The notes below the pieces were generated by a model. The model did no database searches. It had not been told where the DNA came from and saw nothing but the letters and a program-made list of their open reading frames with translations. From positions 1 through 18,668 of the forward strand of contig DMTN01000061.1 in NCBI GenBank assembly GCA_003477305.1: 18,668 nucleotides of DNA, in the 5' to 3' direction. Shown here in pieces: positions 5,771 to 12,503 of the stretch (position 1 is the first letter of the stretch; the number at the start of each line of letters is the position of its first letter). The translations under genes and the position numbers were made by a program. Source of the stretch: Acholeplasmatales bacterium (GTDB lineage: Bacteria; Bacillota_I; Bacilli_A; Izemoplasmatales; Hujiaoplasmataceae).

Positions 5771-7534
5771 ATGAAATGGGATCTGTCCTACCTCTTCGCC
5801 ACCCAGGCCGCCTTCGAGAAGGCCTACAAGCAGTCGCTTGTCATCATCAAGAAACTCGGCACCTACAAAGGAAAACTATCCGACGAAGTCCTCTTCCGGG
5901 AGTACTTTCTCTTGCAGATCGACCTGAACAAGGTCGGACTGCGCGTCTACCAGTACGCGTCGCTTTTGAGCGACCTCAACAAAAAAGACCTCGAAAACGC
6001 GAAACAACTCCAGAAAGTCCAGATCGCCTTCGCCCAACTCGGGGAAAACTGCTCCTTCGAGGAACCCGAACTGCTCGCCCTCGGCAAGGACGTCGTCCTC
6101 GGGATGGTCGCGAAGTTCCCCGAGATCGCCGAATTCAAATTCAATTTCGAGAAGTTGTTCCGCCGTCAGGAACACGTCCTCGACGATGCCTCGGAAGCGC
6201 TCCTCGCCAATTTCAACCGCCTCGCCCAGTCCGGACGCGAACTGTATAGCTCGCTCTCGGTCGCCGACATCCAAAACGGCGACGTCATGCTCGACAGCGG
6301 CGAGATCGTCACGATCACCAATTCGAACTACCGCGCCTTCATCGCCAAGAGCAACAGCCCGAAGGAACGCCAGGACATCTTCGAATCGGTCTACTCCTAC
6401 TTCGATGTCCACAAGAACACCTACTCCTCCATCTACAAGACCGTGCTCGAGGCCGACAACGCCTACCGCAAGGCCCGCAAGTACGGGACGGCGCTGGAAA
6501 GCAAGCTCTTCAACGACGCGATCCCGGTCGCCGTCTACCATAGCCTCGCGGCGGTCGCCAAAGAAACCGTCGCGCCGATCAAGAAATACCTCGAACTCCG
6601 CAAGCAGGCCCTCGGCCTCGAGGTGTACCACACCTACGACCGGTTCCTCGACCTCGTCAAGACCGACAAGGAATACGAATTCGACGAAGCCAAGAGTCTC
6701 TTCTTCGCCTCGATCGAGAAGTTCCCCGCCGACTTTCAGAAGAAAGCCCACAGCGTCCTCGCCGACGGCTTCGTCGACGTCTACGAACAGGAAGGCAAGC
6801 GCACCGGCGCCTATTCCTCCTCGATGCCGGATCTCCATCCGTTCATCCTCCTGAACTATTCGAAAACCCTCGCCGACGTCTTCACCGTCGCCCACGAGGC
6901 GGGCCACTCGATCCATTCGATGTATGCCGCCGAAGGCCAGCCGGCGACCCTCCAGGACTACACGATCTTCGTCGCCGAGGTCGCTTCGACCTTCAACGAG
7001 CACAACCTGCTCGATTACTTCATCAAGGAGTCGAAAGCCTCGAAGAACGAAAAGATCGCACTTCTGCAGCGCGCGATCGACGACATCCTCTCGACCTTCT
7101 ACCGCCAGACCCTCTTCGCCTGCTACGAACTCGAGGCCCATCGTTTGATCGAAGCCGGCGAACCGATCACTTCCGACACCCTGTCGAAGATCATGATCGA
7201 CCTCTACCGCGATTTCTACGACCTCGACATCTCCCAGGAAAATCTGAAGCCGTTCGTCTGGGCGTACATCCCGCACCTCTTCTACACGCCGTTTTACGTC
7301 TACCAGTACGCGACGTCCTTCGCCGCCTCGCTCAAACTCTACGAAAACGTCAAGGAAGGCAAGAAAGGCGCGTTTGCGAAATACATCGGCCTGCTTCAGT
7401 CCGGCGGCAGCGCATTCCCCGTCGACCAGCTCAAGAAGGCCGGCGTCGACCTCACCAAGAAAGACGCCTTCCGCGCCGTGTCCAACCGGCTTTCGGAACT
7501 CGTCGACCAGTTGGCTCTTGAACTTGCCGCATAA
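5771..7534 (+). CDS. pepF: Oligoendopeptidase F (M3B zinc metallopeptidase)
   Basis: Cytosolic zinc endopeptidase that degrades peptides of roughly 7-17 residues. 587 aa, close to the usual 600. The N-terminal helical region starts MKWDLSYLFATQAAFEKAYK; the middle holds the conserved RRQEHVLDDASEALLANFN stretch. The catalytic motif HEAGH is at residues 375-379 (FTVAHEAGHSIHS), with the third zinc ligand Glu403 in FVAEVASTFNEH. The conserved C-terminal WAYIPHLFYTPFYVYQYATS places the substrate-binding His and Tyr residues. The start ATG has AGGAG 9 nt upstream. No terminator follows; the trpS T-box starts at once and the trpS promoter's -35 lies in the last codons. Divergent from spx, near which pepF also lies in B. 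subtilis. Confidence 0.96.
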   Translation: MKWDLSYLFATQAAFEKAYKQSLVIIKKLGTYKGKLSDEVLFREYFLLQIDLNKVGLRVYQYASLLSDLNKKDLENAKQLQKVQIAFAQLGENCSFEEPELLALGKDVVLGMVAKFPEIAEFKFNFEKLFRRQEHVLDDASEALLANFNRLAQSGRELYSSLSVADIQNGDVMLDSGEIVTITNSNYRAFIAKSNSPKERQDIFESVYSYFDVHKNTYSSIYKTVLEADNAYRKARKYGTALESKLFNDAIPVAVYHSLAAVAKETVAPIKKYLELRKQALGLEVYHTYDRFLDLVKTDKEYEFDEAKSLFFASIEKFPADFQKKAHSVLADGFVDVYEQEGKRTGAYSSSMPDLHPFILLNYSKTLADVFTVAHEAGHSIHSMYAAEGQPATLQDYTIFVAEVASTFNEHNLLDYFIKESKASKNEKIALLQRAIDDILSTFYRQTLFACYELEAHRLIEAGEPITSDTLSKIMIDLYRDFYDLDISQENLKPFVWAYIPHLFYTPFYVYQYATSFAASLKLYENVKEGKKGAFAKYIGLLQSGGSAFPVDQLKKAGVDLTKKDAFRAVSNRLSELVDQLALELAA

Positions 7535-7546
7535 TGGTGTTATAAT
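7518..7546 (+). promoter_or_regulatory. trpS promoter, -35 inside pepF
   Basis: TTGAAC (7518-7523), a 17-bp spacer and TATAAT (7541-7546), with TGT just before the -10. The -35 is formed by pepF codons and the -10 begins 6 bp after the pepF stop. Expected transcription start is about 7553, just upstream of T-box stem I. Confidence 0.8.
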
Positions 7547-7565
7547 GCTTTCATAAAACAAAGCT

Positions 7566-7776
7566 TTGAACCGGAATAGTACCATGGATGTCCGTCCAAG
7601 CGAGCCCGGGGTCGGTGCGACCGGGTGACGGCTCCGTGCGAATGGACCGGCGAGCGACGCCAATCCCGTCCGCCGACCGCGTTAAAGGTCCCAAGCGCCG
7701 GTTCTTCATGGACCGGAATCAAGGTGGTACCGCGTCTTCGACGTCCTTCCGTACGGAGGGACGTTTTTATTTTTTC
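7566..7776 (+). promoter_or_regulatory. T-box leader (tRNA-Trp responsive) of trpS
   Basis: A transcription-attenuation riboswitch sensing uncharged tRNA-Trp. The T-box sequence AAGGTGGTACCGCG is at 7721-7734. Stem I can be drawn with CCGG (7571-7574) pairing CCGG (7647-7650) and CATGG (7583-7587) pairing CCGTG (7634-7638). Between them lies an internal loop with AATAGTA on the 5' side and GAA-TGG-A on the 3' side. The TGG at 7643-7645 is the specifier codon, matching trpS downstream. The apical part carries AGCGAGCC and GGTCGGTGCGACC, as in stem I distal loops. CCTT (7745-7748) in the terminator arm can pair with AAGG of the T-box to form the antiterminator. Pairings were drawn by eye. Confidence 0.92.
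7741..7775 (+). terminator. T-box-controlled terminator before trpS
   Basis: ACGTCCTTCC (7741-7750) and GGAGGGACGT (7755-7764) form a 10-bp stem with one G-T wobble and a GTAC loop, followed by TTTTATTTTTT. It is mutually exclusive with the antiterminator. Confidence 0.92.
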
Positions 7777-7788
7777 AGGAGGTATGAC

Positions 7789-8787
7789 ATGAAACGGATT
7801 CTATCAGGCATCAAACCGAGCGGCACGCTCACCCTCGGCAACTACATCGGCGCGATTTCGAAGTTCGTCGAACTCCAGAAGAAGCGTCCCGAGGACGAAT
7901 TCTATCTTTTCGTCGCCGACCTGCACGCCATCACCATCCCGCAGGAGACGGCGCTTTTGCGCAAGCGCACCCGCGACGTCGCGGCGATGTACCTCGCCGC
8001 CGGCATCGATCCGGAACGCACCGTCCTCTTCATCCAGTCGGAAATCAAGGAGCACGCCGAACTCGGCTACCTGTTGCAGTGTTTCACCTACATCGGCGAA
8101 CTCGAACGCATGACGCAGTTCAAGGACAAGTCGAAGAAGGGCGAAACCGGGCTCTCCTCGGCGTTCTTCTCCTACCCCGCCCTGATGGCCGCGGACATCA
8201 TCCTCTACGACGCGGACTACGTTCCCGTCGGCGAGGACCAGAAACAGCACCTCGAGTTGACGCGTGACATCGCCGCCCGTTTCAACAACCGCTTCGGCGC
8301 CTTCTTCACGGTTCCCGAACCGCTCATCCCGGAAGTCGGCGCGCGCATCATGGACCTCCAGGATCCGACCAAGAAGATGTCCAAGTCGGAGGACTCCGAC
8401 AAGGGCTGCATCACGCTCTACGACGACCGCGCGACGATCATGAAGAAAATCCGGTCGGCCGTCACCGATTCAGTCGGGATCGTCCGCTTCGATCCAGAGA
8501 ACCAGCCCGGACTCGCCAACCTGATCACGATCTACGCCGCGCTTTCCGGTCTTTCGCCTGCGGAGGTCGTATCGAAATTCCCCGGCCCCGGCTACGCCCC
8601 GTTCAAGGATGCCTGCGCCGACCTCGTCGCCGACGCGATTGGAACACTGCAGAAACGCTATGAGGATGTCATTTCCTCGGGCACGCTCGACGCGATCCTC
8701 GACCGCGGCCGCGACGTCGCCGGCAAGGTCGCCTTCAAAAAACTCGAGAAGGCGAAGCAGAAAATCGGCCTCGGCCGCAAGCGCTAA
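7789..8787 (+). CDS. trpS: Tryptophanyl-tRNA synthetase
   Basis: Class I aminoacyl-tRNA synthetase charging tRNA-Trp; cytosolic, homodimeric in bacteria. 332 aa, typical length. The first signature is the TrpRS variant PSGTLTLGNYIG (residues 10-21, T-L-G-N in place of HIGH), and KMSKS is at residues 196-200. Other family stretches are FVADLHAIT, SYPALMAADIILY, PVGEDQKQHLELTRD and the CP region ERMTQFKDKS. The ATG at 7789 is preceded by AGGAGG with 6 nt spacing. The frame is open further upstream, but that part is the T-box leader and is not translated. Expression is controlled by the T-box, so it should rise when uncharged tRNA-Trp accumulates. Confidence 0.98.
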   Translation: MKRILSGIKPSGTLTLGNYIGAISKFVELQKKRPEDEFYLFVADLHAITIPQETALLRKRTRDVAAMYLAAGIDPERTVLFIQSEIKEHAELGYLLQCFTYIGELERMTQFKDKSKKGETGLSSAFFSYPALMAADIILYDADYVPVGEDQKQHLELTRDIAARFNNRFGAFFTVPEPLIPEVGARIMDLQDPTKKMSKSEDSDKGCITLYDDRATIMKKIRSAVTDSVGIVRFDPENQPGLANLITIYAALSGLSPAEVVSKFPGPGYAPFKDACADLVADAIGTLQKRYEDVISSGTLDAILDRGRDVAGKVAFKKLEKAKQKIGLGRKR

Positions 8788-8790
8788 ACA

Positions 8791-8826
8791 AAAAGGACTC
8801 GGAATCGTTCCGGGTCCTTCGTTTTT
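8791..8826. terminator. Bidirectional terminator between trpS and ptsH
   Basis: AAGGACTCGGAA (8793-8804) pairs with TTCCGGGTCCTT (8808-8819), with one wobble and a 3-nt loop. TTTTT follows on the plus strand and TTTTTGTTT on the minus strand. It serves both convergent genes; the ptsH stop begins in the plus-strand T-run. Confidence 0.9.
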
Positions 8827-9092
8827 CAGAGATTCGAGTTGATGTCTTCGATCGCGCCGGCGATCGCGAGGATCGCGGCTTCCTCGTCGACGCCTTCGGC
8901 GGCGACCTTGAACGGGGTCTTCGCGGGGATTCCCTGCGACATCACGCCCATGATCGACTTCATGTTGACGGCGTTTCCGCGGTAGGTCAGGGTGATGCGG
9001 GATTTGAACGTGTTCGCCTTCGCGACCAGGACGGTCGCCGGGCGCGCGTGCATCCCATACGGATAATGGATCGAGAATGTGGCTTCCTTCAT
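8826..9092 (-). CDS. ptsH: Phosphocarrier protein HPr
   Basis: 88-aa cytosolic phosphocarrier of the PEP:sugar phosphotransferase system. His15 is in YPYGMHARPAT, the site phosphorylated by enzyme I. Ser46 is in VNMKSIMGVMSQGI, the HPr kinase/phosphorylase site typical of Bacillota, so carbon-catabolite signalling is likely. Length and the C-terminal helix (EEAAILAIAGAIEDI) are normal. The start ATG has AAGGAAAGGA 7 nt upstream, inside the end of the preceding EIIB-like gene, which stops 3 nt before. No ptsI is beside it. The pairing with an EIIB-like protein suggests a shared PTS-related function, but that protein lacks the phosphorylatable Cys. Confidence 0.96.
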   Translation of the reverse strand: MKEATFSIHYPYGMHARPATVLVAKANTFKSRITLTYRGNAVNMKSIMGVMSQGIPAKTPFKVAAEGVDEEAAILAIAGAIEDINSNL

Positions 9093-9095
9093 GGA

Positions 9096-9437
9096 CTAGT
9101 CCTTTCCTTGGAACGGGGCGACGAGGTTTTCGACGTCAAACGGGAAGAGCGCCTTGACGGTCGTCCCGGCGACGAAGATGCCGGTCGCGCCGAGTTCCTG
9201 GACGCCGGTCAGATCGGCCTTCTTCAAATCGATGAGGGTGAACGCGGCGCGTCCCCCTTCGGAGGACGCCTTCCTGATGTTGCCGGGGCCGCCGAGCAGG
9301 GCGACGATCCGTTGTATGCGTTCCTCGGGGATCGGGGCCGGGCGTTTCTTTCTTTTCGCGAACGCAAGCGTCAGAAGGACGCTCAAGACGATGAAACCGA
9401 ACACGATGCCGCCGATGATGTAGATCCATTCGCTCAT
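9096..9437 (-). CDS. Membrane-anchored EIIB-like (glucose PTS IIB fold) protein without active cysteine
   Basis: 113 aa from ATG 9437, with GGAAGG 9 nt upstream; the ATG at 9446 abuts the site and is unlikely. One N-terminal helix, about residues 4-27 (WIYIIGGIVFGFIVLSVLLT), is followed by a basic stop-transfer KRKKR, a Pro-rich linker (RPAPIPEER) and a domain of about 70 residues. The domain pattern is that of glucose-family EIIB: IVALLGGPGNIRKASSEGGR, then LTGVQELGATGIFVAGTTVK. In true EIIB the I-x-x-x-x-x-C-x-T-R-L stretch holds the phospho-Cys; aligning on Arg63 puts Glu60 there, and the whole protein has no Cys. It is therefore probably a regulatory or scaffold protein. It is cotranscribed with ptsH (3-nt gap). 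The EIIB resemblance was read by eye and is moderately sure. Confidence 0.7.
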   Translation of the reverse strand: MSEWIYIIGGIVFGFIVLSVLLTLAFAKRKKRPAPIPEERIQRIVALLGGPGNIRKASSEGGRAAFTLIDLKKADLTGVQELGATGIFVAGTTVKALFPFDVENLVAPFQGKD

Positions 9438-9493
9438 GATGATCATCCTTCCGTCGGACCAAAGACGGGATCCGACTCCCGCGATTCTTTTTT

Positions 9494-9523
9494 ACCATAG
9501 CCGGAACGCGCGCGAAAGATGAA
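9494..9523 (-). promoter_or_regulatory. Possible promoter of the EIIB-like/ptsH operon
   Basis: On the minus strand TTCATC (9523-9518), 18 bp and TATGGT (9499-9494). Both hexamers are imperfect. The -35 lies on the 9520-9533 palindrome. Confidence 0.4.
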
Positions 9524-9533
9524 TAAATATTCA
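9520..9533. promoter_or_regulatory. Small A/T palindrome between divergent promoters
   Basis: TGAATA-AA-TATTCA, 6-bp perfect arms in GC-rich surroundings, between the EIIB-like/ptsH operon and ppa. It overlaps the proposed minus -35 and ends 20 bp before the ppa -35. A possible operator. Confidence 0.4.
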
Positions 9534-9552
9534 CCTCGCCGCCGACGCCCCC

Positions 9553-9581
9553 TTGTCAAACCGGGACGAATCGTTTATAAT
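9553..9581 (+). promoter_or_regulatory. ppa promoter
   Basis: TTGTCA (9553-9558), a 17-bp spacer and TATAAT (9576-9581), near consensus, 27 nt before the start codon. Confidence 0.88.
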
Positions 9582-9608
9582 GAAATCGATCTTGATTGGG
9601 GGATTACC

Positions 9609-10109
9609 ATGAAAACAGTCATCGAAGCCATCATCGAAATCCCGATGGGGACGCAGAACAAGTACGAAGTCGACAAGAAACGCAACCGCATCAAGCTCAA
9701 CCGCGTGATGTATTCGAAGATGACCTATCCGGCCGAATACGGCTTCATCGAGGAAACGCTCGCCGACGACGGCGACCCGCTCGACATCCTCGTGCTCGCC
9801 ACGACGCACACCTTTCCGGGCTGCATCGTCGACGCCCGCGTCGTCGGCTACCTCGACATGTGGGACGGCGGACAACATGACGAGAAGATCATCGCCGTGG
9901 TCGACGCCGACCCCCGCTTCGACCATATCGAAGACCTCCGCGACATCCAGGATCTGCAGCTCCGGGAGATCAAGCTCTTCTTCCGCACCTACAAGGAACT
10001 GTTGCCGGGACACGACGTCGTCGTCAAGGACTACTACGACAAGGAACACGCCGTCGCCCTCCTCGACAAATACGAAATCGCCTATCGCGAAGCCAAGAAA
10101 AGACATTGA
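9609..10109 (+). CDS. ppa: Inorganic pyrophosphatase (family I, soluble)
   Basis: Cytosolic Mg-dependent hydrolysis of pyrophosphate to phosphate, which pulls biosynthetic reactions forward. 166 aa, in the normal 160-180 range. The signature D-G-D-P-L-D is at residues 54-59 (Asp54, 56, 59 bind metal). Other active-site stretches are IEIPMGTQNKYEVD, TYPAEYGFIEET, the acidic VVDADPRFDHIEDL and the C-terminal FFRTYKEL. The ATG at 9609 has GGGGGAT upstream; the frame is open back to 9519 but that part contains the promoter. Monocistronic, with its own promoter and terminator. Bacilli often use family II enzymes (PpaC) instead, so a family I enzyme is worth noting. Confidence 0.97.
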   Translation: MKTVIEAIIEIPMGTQNKYEVDKKRNRIKLNRVMYSKMTYPAEYGFIEETLADDGDPLDILVLATTHTFPGCIVDARVVGYLDMWDGGQHDEKIIAVVDADPRFDHIEDLRDIQDLQLREIKLFFRTYKELLPGHDVVVKDYYDKEHAVALLDKYEIAYREAKKRH

Positions 10110-10114
10110 TCCGA

Positions 10115-10142
10115 AAGCGCGCCGTCCGGCGCGCTTTTCTTA
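10115..10142 (+). terminator. ppa terminator
   Basis: AAGCGCGCC (10115-10123) and GGCGCGCTT (10128-10136) with a 4-nt loop, then TTCTTA. The stem also lies just after the stop of the convergent amidohydrolase gene, but the minus-strand T-tract is short (TTTC), so termination of that operon here is less sure. Confidence 0.85.
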
Positions 10143-11312
10143 TGCGCGGTAGACGACTTCGCCGTTACAGACGACGCAAACGGTCTTCGTCAGATAATGG
10201 AGCGGATGACCGTCCCAGACGACGAGGTCGGCGTCCTTTCCGACTTCGATCGACCCGACGCGGGCGTCGACGCCGATGATCTTCGCGGCTTCGATCGTGA
10301 CGGCGCGGAACGCCGACAGTTCGTCGAGCCCTTCGCGGACGAACAGCCCGACCTGGGTGAGGGCGTTGGCCAGCGAGATGACCGGATGATCCGTCATGAT
10401 CGCGAAGGCGATGCCCTCGTCATGGAGGATCTTCGCGGCCTTGAAGGTCTTGTTTCTCAGTTCATACTTCGTTTTCGTGCCGAGCGTCGGACCGATGATG
10501 ACCTTTTGGTTGTGCTTCTTCAGATAGCTTGCGATCAAATGGCCTTCGGTCGCATGCTCGATCGTCGCCGCAAGACCGAACTCCTCGATGATCCGGATCG
10601 CGGTCACGATGTCGTCCTGCTGGTGGGCATGGATCTTCACCGGAAGACCTTCGAAGACGCGCGACAGGGCGTCCCACTTCATGTTGTATTCGGGTTTCGC
10701 GGTATTCGGCTCGGTTTTGACGTCGCGCTCGTATTTTTCCTTCTTCGCCTTGTAGTCGCGCGCCTTGATGAGCGCGTCGCGCATCAGCGCGGCCGAGCCC
10801 ATGCGGGTCGTCGGCGTCTGGCTCTTGCCGTTGTAGACGCGCTTCGGATTCTCGCCGAGGGCCATCTTCATCGCCGATTCGGGCACGACGATCATGTCGT
10901 CGATCGTCGTGCCGTGGGTCTTGAGGACGCAGAAGGTGCCGCCGATGACGTTGCCCGAGCCGGGGCCGGTCGAGACGGTCGTGACGCCCGCCTCGAGCGC
11001 ATCGCGGAAGGCGACGTCCTGCGGCTTGATGGCGTCGATCGCGCGCAGTTCGGGGAAAATCGGATTGGTCATTTCGTTGCCGTCGGCGCCTTCGAAGCCG
11101 ATCGCTTCTTCAAACAGCCCGATATGGCAGTGGGCGTCGACGATGCCGGGGGTGACGAAGCGGCCGGCGGCGTCGATGACTTCGGCGTCCGGGACGTTGA
11201 TCGTTCCCGCATCGCCGACGGAAACGATTTTCGTGCCGTCGAGGAGGATGTCGGAAAAAACATAGTTGCGGGTTGCCATGCCGATGAGGTTGGCGTTCTT
11301 GATCAGGATCAT
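10140..11312 (-). CDS. Metal-dependent amidohydrolase (imidazolonepropionase/COG1228-like)
   Basis: A 390-aa TIM-barrel hydrolase of the amidohydrolase superfamily; exact substrate unknown. N-terminal beta-sandwich (MILIKNANLIGMATRNYVFS), then VTPGIVDAHCHIG with metal ligands His61 and His63. KIHAHQQDD (His228, His230), IEHATEGH (His253) and the catalytic Asp in IMTDHP follow. The C-terminal sandwich is VGSIEVGKDADLVVWDGHPL. A lysine-rich insertion at about 180-215 (KARDYKAKKEKYERDVK) is notable. Start ATG with AAGGGAG 7 nt upstream; ATGA overlap with the preceding M20 gene, so the two are translationally coupled and may act on related amide or peptide substrates. Last gene of the manA-to-amidohydrolase operon. 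Confidence 0.88.
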   Translation of the reverse strand: MILIKNANLIGMATRNYVFSDILLDGTKIVSVGDAGTINVPDAEVIDAAGRFVTPGIVDAHCHIGLFEEAIGFEGADGNEMTNPIFPELRAIDAIKPQDVAFRDALEAGVTTVSTGPGSGNVIGGTFCVLKTHGTTIDDMIVVPESAMKMALGENPKRVYNGKSQTPTTRMGSAALMRDALIKARDYKAKKEKYERDVKTEPNTAKPEYNMKWDALSRVFEGLPVKIHAHQQDDIVTAIRIIEEFGLAATIEHATEGHLIASYLKKHNQKVIIGPTLGTKTKYELRNKTFKAAKILHDEGIAFAIMTDHPVISLANALTQVGLFVREGLDELSAFRAVTIEAAKIIGVDARVGSIEVGKDADLVVWDGHPLHYLTKTVCVVCNGEVVYRA

Positions 11313-12499
11313 GCGTGTTCTCCCTTCGATTGTTTGGAGCCGTGGATGACCACGCCGGCGAGCACGACGACTCCCGAAAGGAGGGCGTTTTCGTCGACGT
11401 TGAAACGCGGGTGATGCAGGCTGTAGCCGTCGGTTTCATCATGGTGCGTACCGAGCCAGGCGATGCAGCCGGGCTTGTGACGGATGTATTTCGAGAAGTC
11501 CTCGGCGCCCATCGACGCCTTCGAAATCGGGATGAAGCGGTCTTTTCCGAGCAGGCATTCGGTGACACCCTGGAAATCGGCGGCGGCTAGCGGCGCGTTG
11601 ATCGTGGCATCGTAGCCGTAGGTGAACTTGTAGTCGTAGGTCCCGCCGCGCATCGCGGTGATGCCTTTGACGACGTCTTCGATGCCTCTTTTCAAAAGGG
11701 TGCGGGTCGCGTCGTTGAAGGTGCGGACGGTGCCTTCGAGGAAGGCCGTTTCGGGGATGATGTTGTGGGTCGTCCCGGCGTGCACCTGGGAAATCGTGAC
11801 GACCGCGTTTTCGGTCGGATCGAGATTCCGTGCGACGAGCGCCTGGAGCGCGGTGATGACTTCCGCCTGCATCAACACGGGGTCGACGGAAAGATGCGGA
11901 TAGGCGGCGTGCGCGCCTTTGCCGTAGAGGGTGATCTGGACCGTGTCGGCGGCGGCGAGCGCCTCGCCGGTCTTGATCGCGATCGTCCCCGAAGGGAACG
12001 CGGGGCTCACGTGCAGCGCGTAGAAGCACGCGACGTCATCGACGAGGCCGGAGGCGACGATGCCTTCGGCGCCGCCGGGCGAGGGCCCTTCCTCGGCTTC
12101 CTGGAAAATCAGTTTGACGGTCCCGTGCCACAGGTTCGGATGATCCTTCAGAAATTTCGCCGCCGTCAGAAGCATCGCCGTGTGGGCGTCATGGCCGCAG
12201 GCGTGCATCCGGCCGGGGACGCGGGAACGATACGTGAGGTCCGGATTCGCTTCAGTGAGCGGCAGCGCATCCATGTCGGCGCGCAGGCCGACGATCGGAC
12301 CGGCGCCGTTTTCGAGGATCCCGAGCAGCGAATTCTTCCCGACGTGGGCGATCGTGCGGATGCCCATTTCGCGCAGGCGGGCAAAGACGAAGTCGTGCGT
12401 CTGCACGACGTCGAAGCCGCACTCGGGGTGCATGTGGAGGCTTCGGCGCGTTTCGATCAGAAACGGTTCGTACGGTTTGAAATCGGTGTAGTTTGGCAT
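11309..12499 (-). CDS. M20-family amidohydrolase (N-acyl amino acid hydrolase / hippurate hydrolase-like)
   Basis: A 396-aa dimetal hydrolase, most like the amidohydrolases that remove acyl groups from amino acids or diaminopimelate. N-terminal RRSLHMHPECGFDVV, then VGLRADMDALPL, MHACGHDAHTAML (metal Cys and His with Asp), FQEAEEGPSPGGAEGIV (Glu pair), ALHVSPAFPSG and MGAEDFSKY. A dimerisation domain lies in the middle (GKGAHAAYPHLSVDP), and YSLHHPRFNVDE holds the last metal His. Length is normal. The start is taken as ATG 12499 with AGGAG 8 nt upstream; an in-frame ATG at 12517 has no site and would overlap the previous gene. It begins 4 nt after the radical SAM stop and overlaps the next gene by 4 nt. 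Specificity cannot be read from the sequence. Confidence 0.9.
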   Translation of the reverse strand: MPNYTDFKPYEPFLIETRRSLHMHPECGFDVVQTHDFVFARLREMGIRTIAHVGKNSLLGILENGAGPIVGLRADMDALPLTEANPDLTYRSRVPGRMHACGHDAHTAMLLTAAKFLKDHPNLWHGTVKLIFQEAEEGPSPGGAEGIVASGLVDDVACFYALHVSPAFPSGTIAIKTGEALAAADTVQITLYGKGAHAAYPHLSVDPVLMQAEVITALQALVARNLDPTENAVVTISQVHAGTTHNIIPETAFLEGTVRTFNDATRTLLKRGIEDVVKGITAMRGGTYDYKFTYGYDATINAPLAAADFQGVTECLLGKDRFIPISKASMGAEDFSKYIRHKPGCIAWLGTHHDETDGYSLHHPRFNVDENALLSGVVVLAGVVIHGSKQSKGEHA

Positions 12500-12503
12500 G
12501 GGT

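Noticed and set aside
5876..7663. Very long open frame (595 codons) on the minus strand opposite pepF
   Set aside because: It is antisense to an unmistakable PepF with intact HEAGH and third zinc ligand. Its translation is a Val/Glu/Asp/Arg-rich low-complexity pattern produced by GC-biased third positions, and it has no family motif.
7588..7788. N-terminal extension of trpS upstream to 7588
   Set aside because: This stretch is the T-box leader with conserved RNA motifs. The AGGAGG site and the TrpRS N-terminus fix the start at 7789.
10197..11414. 405-codon open frame on the plus strand opposite the amidohydrolase
   Set aside because: It mirrors a well-conserved metal hydrolase gene, with Asp/Arg/Val-rich composition and no ribosome site or motif.
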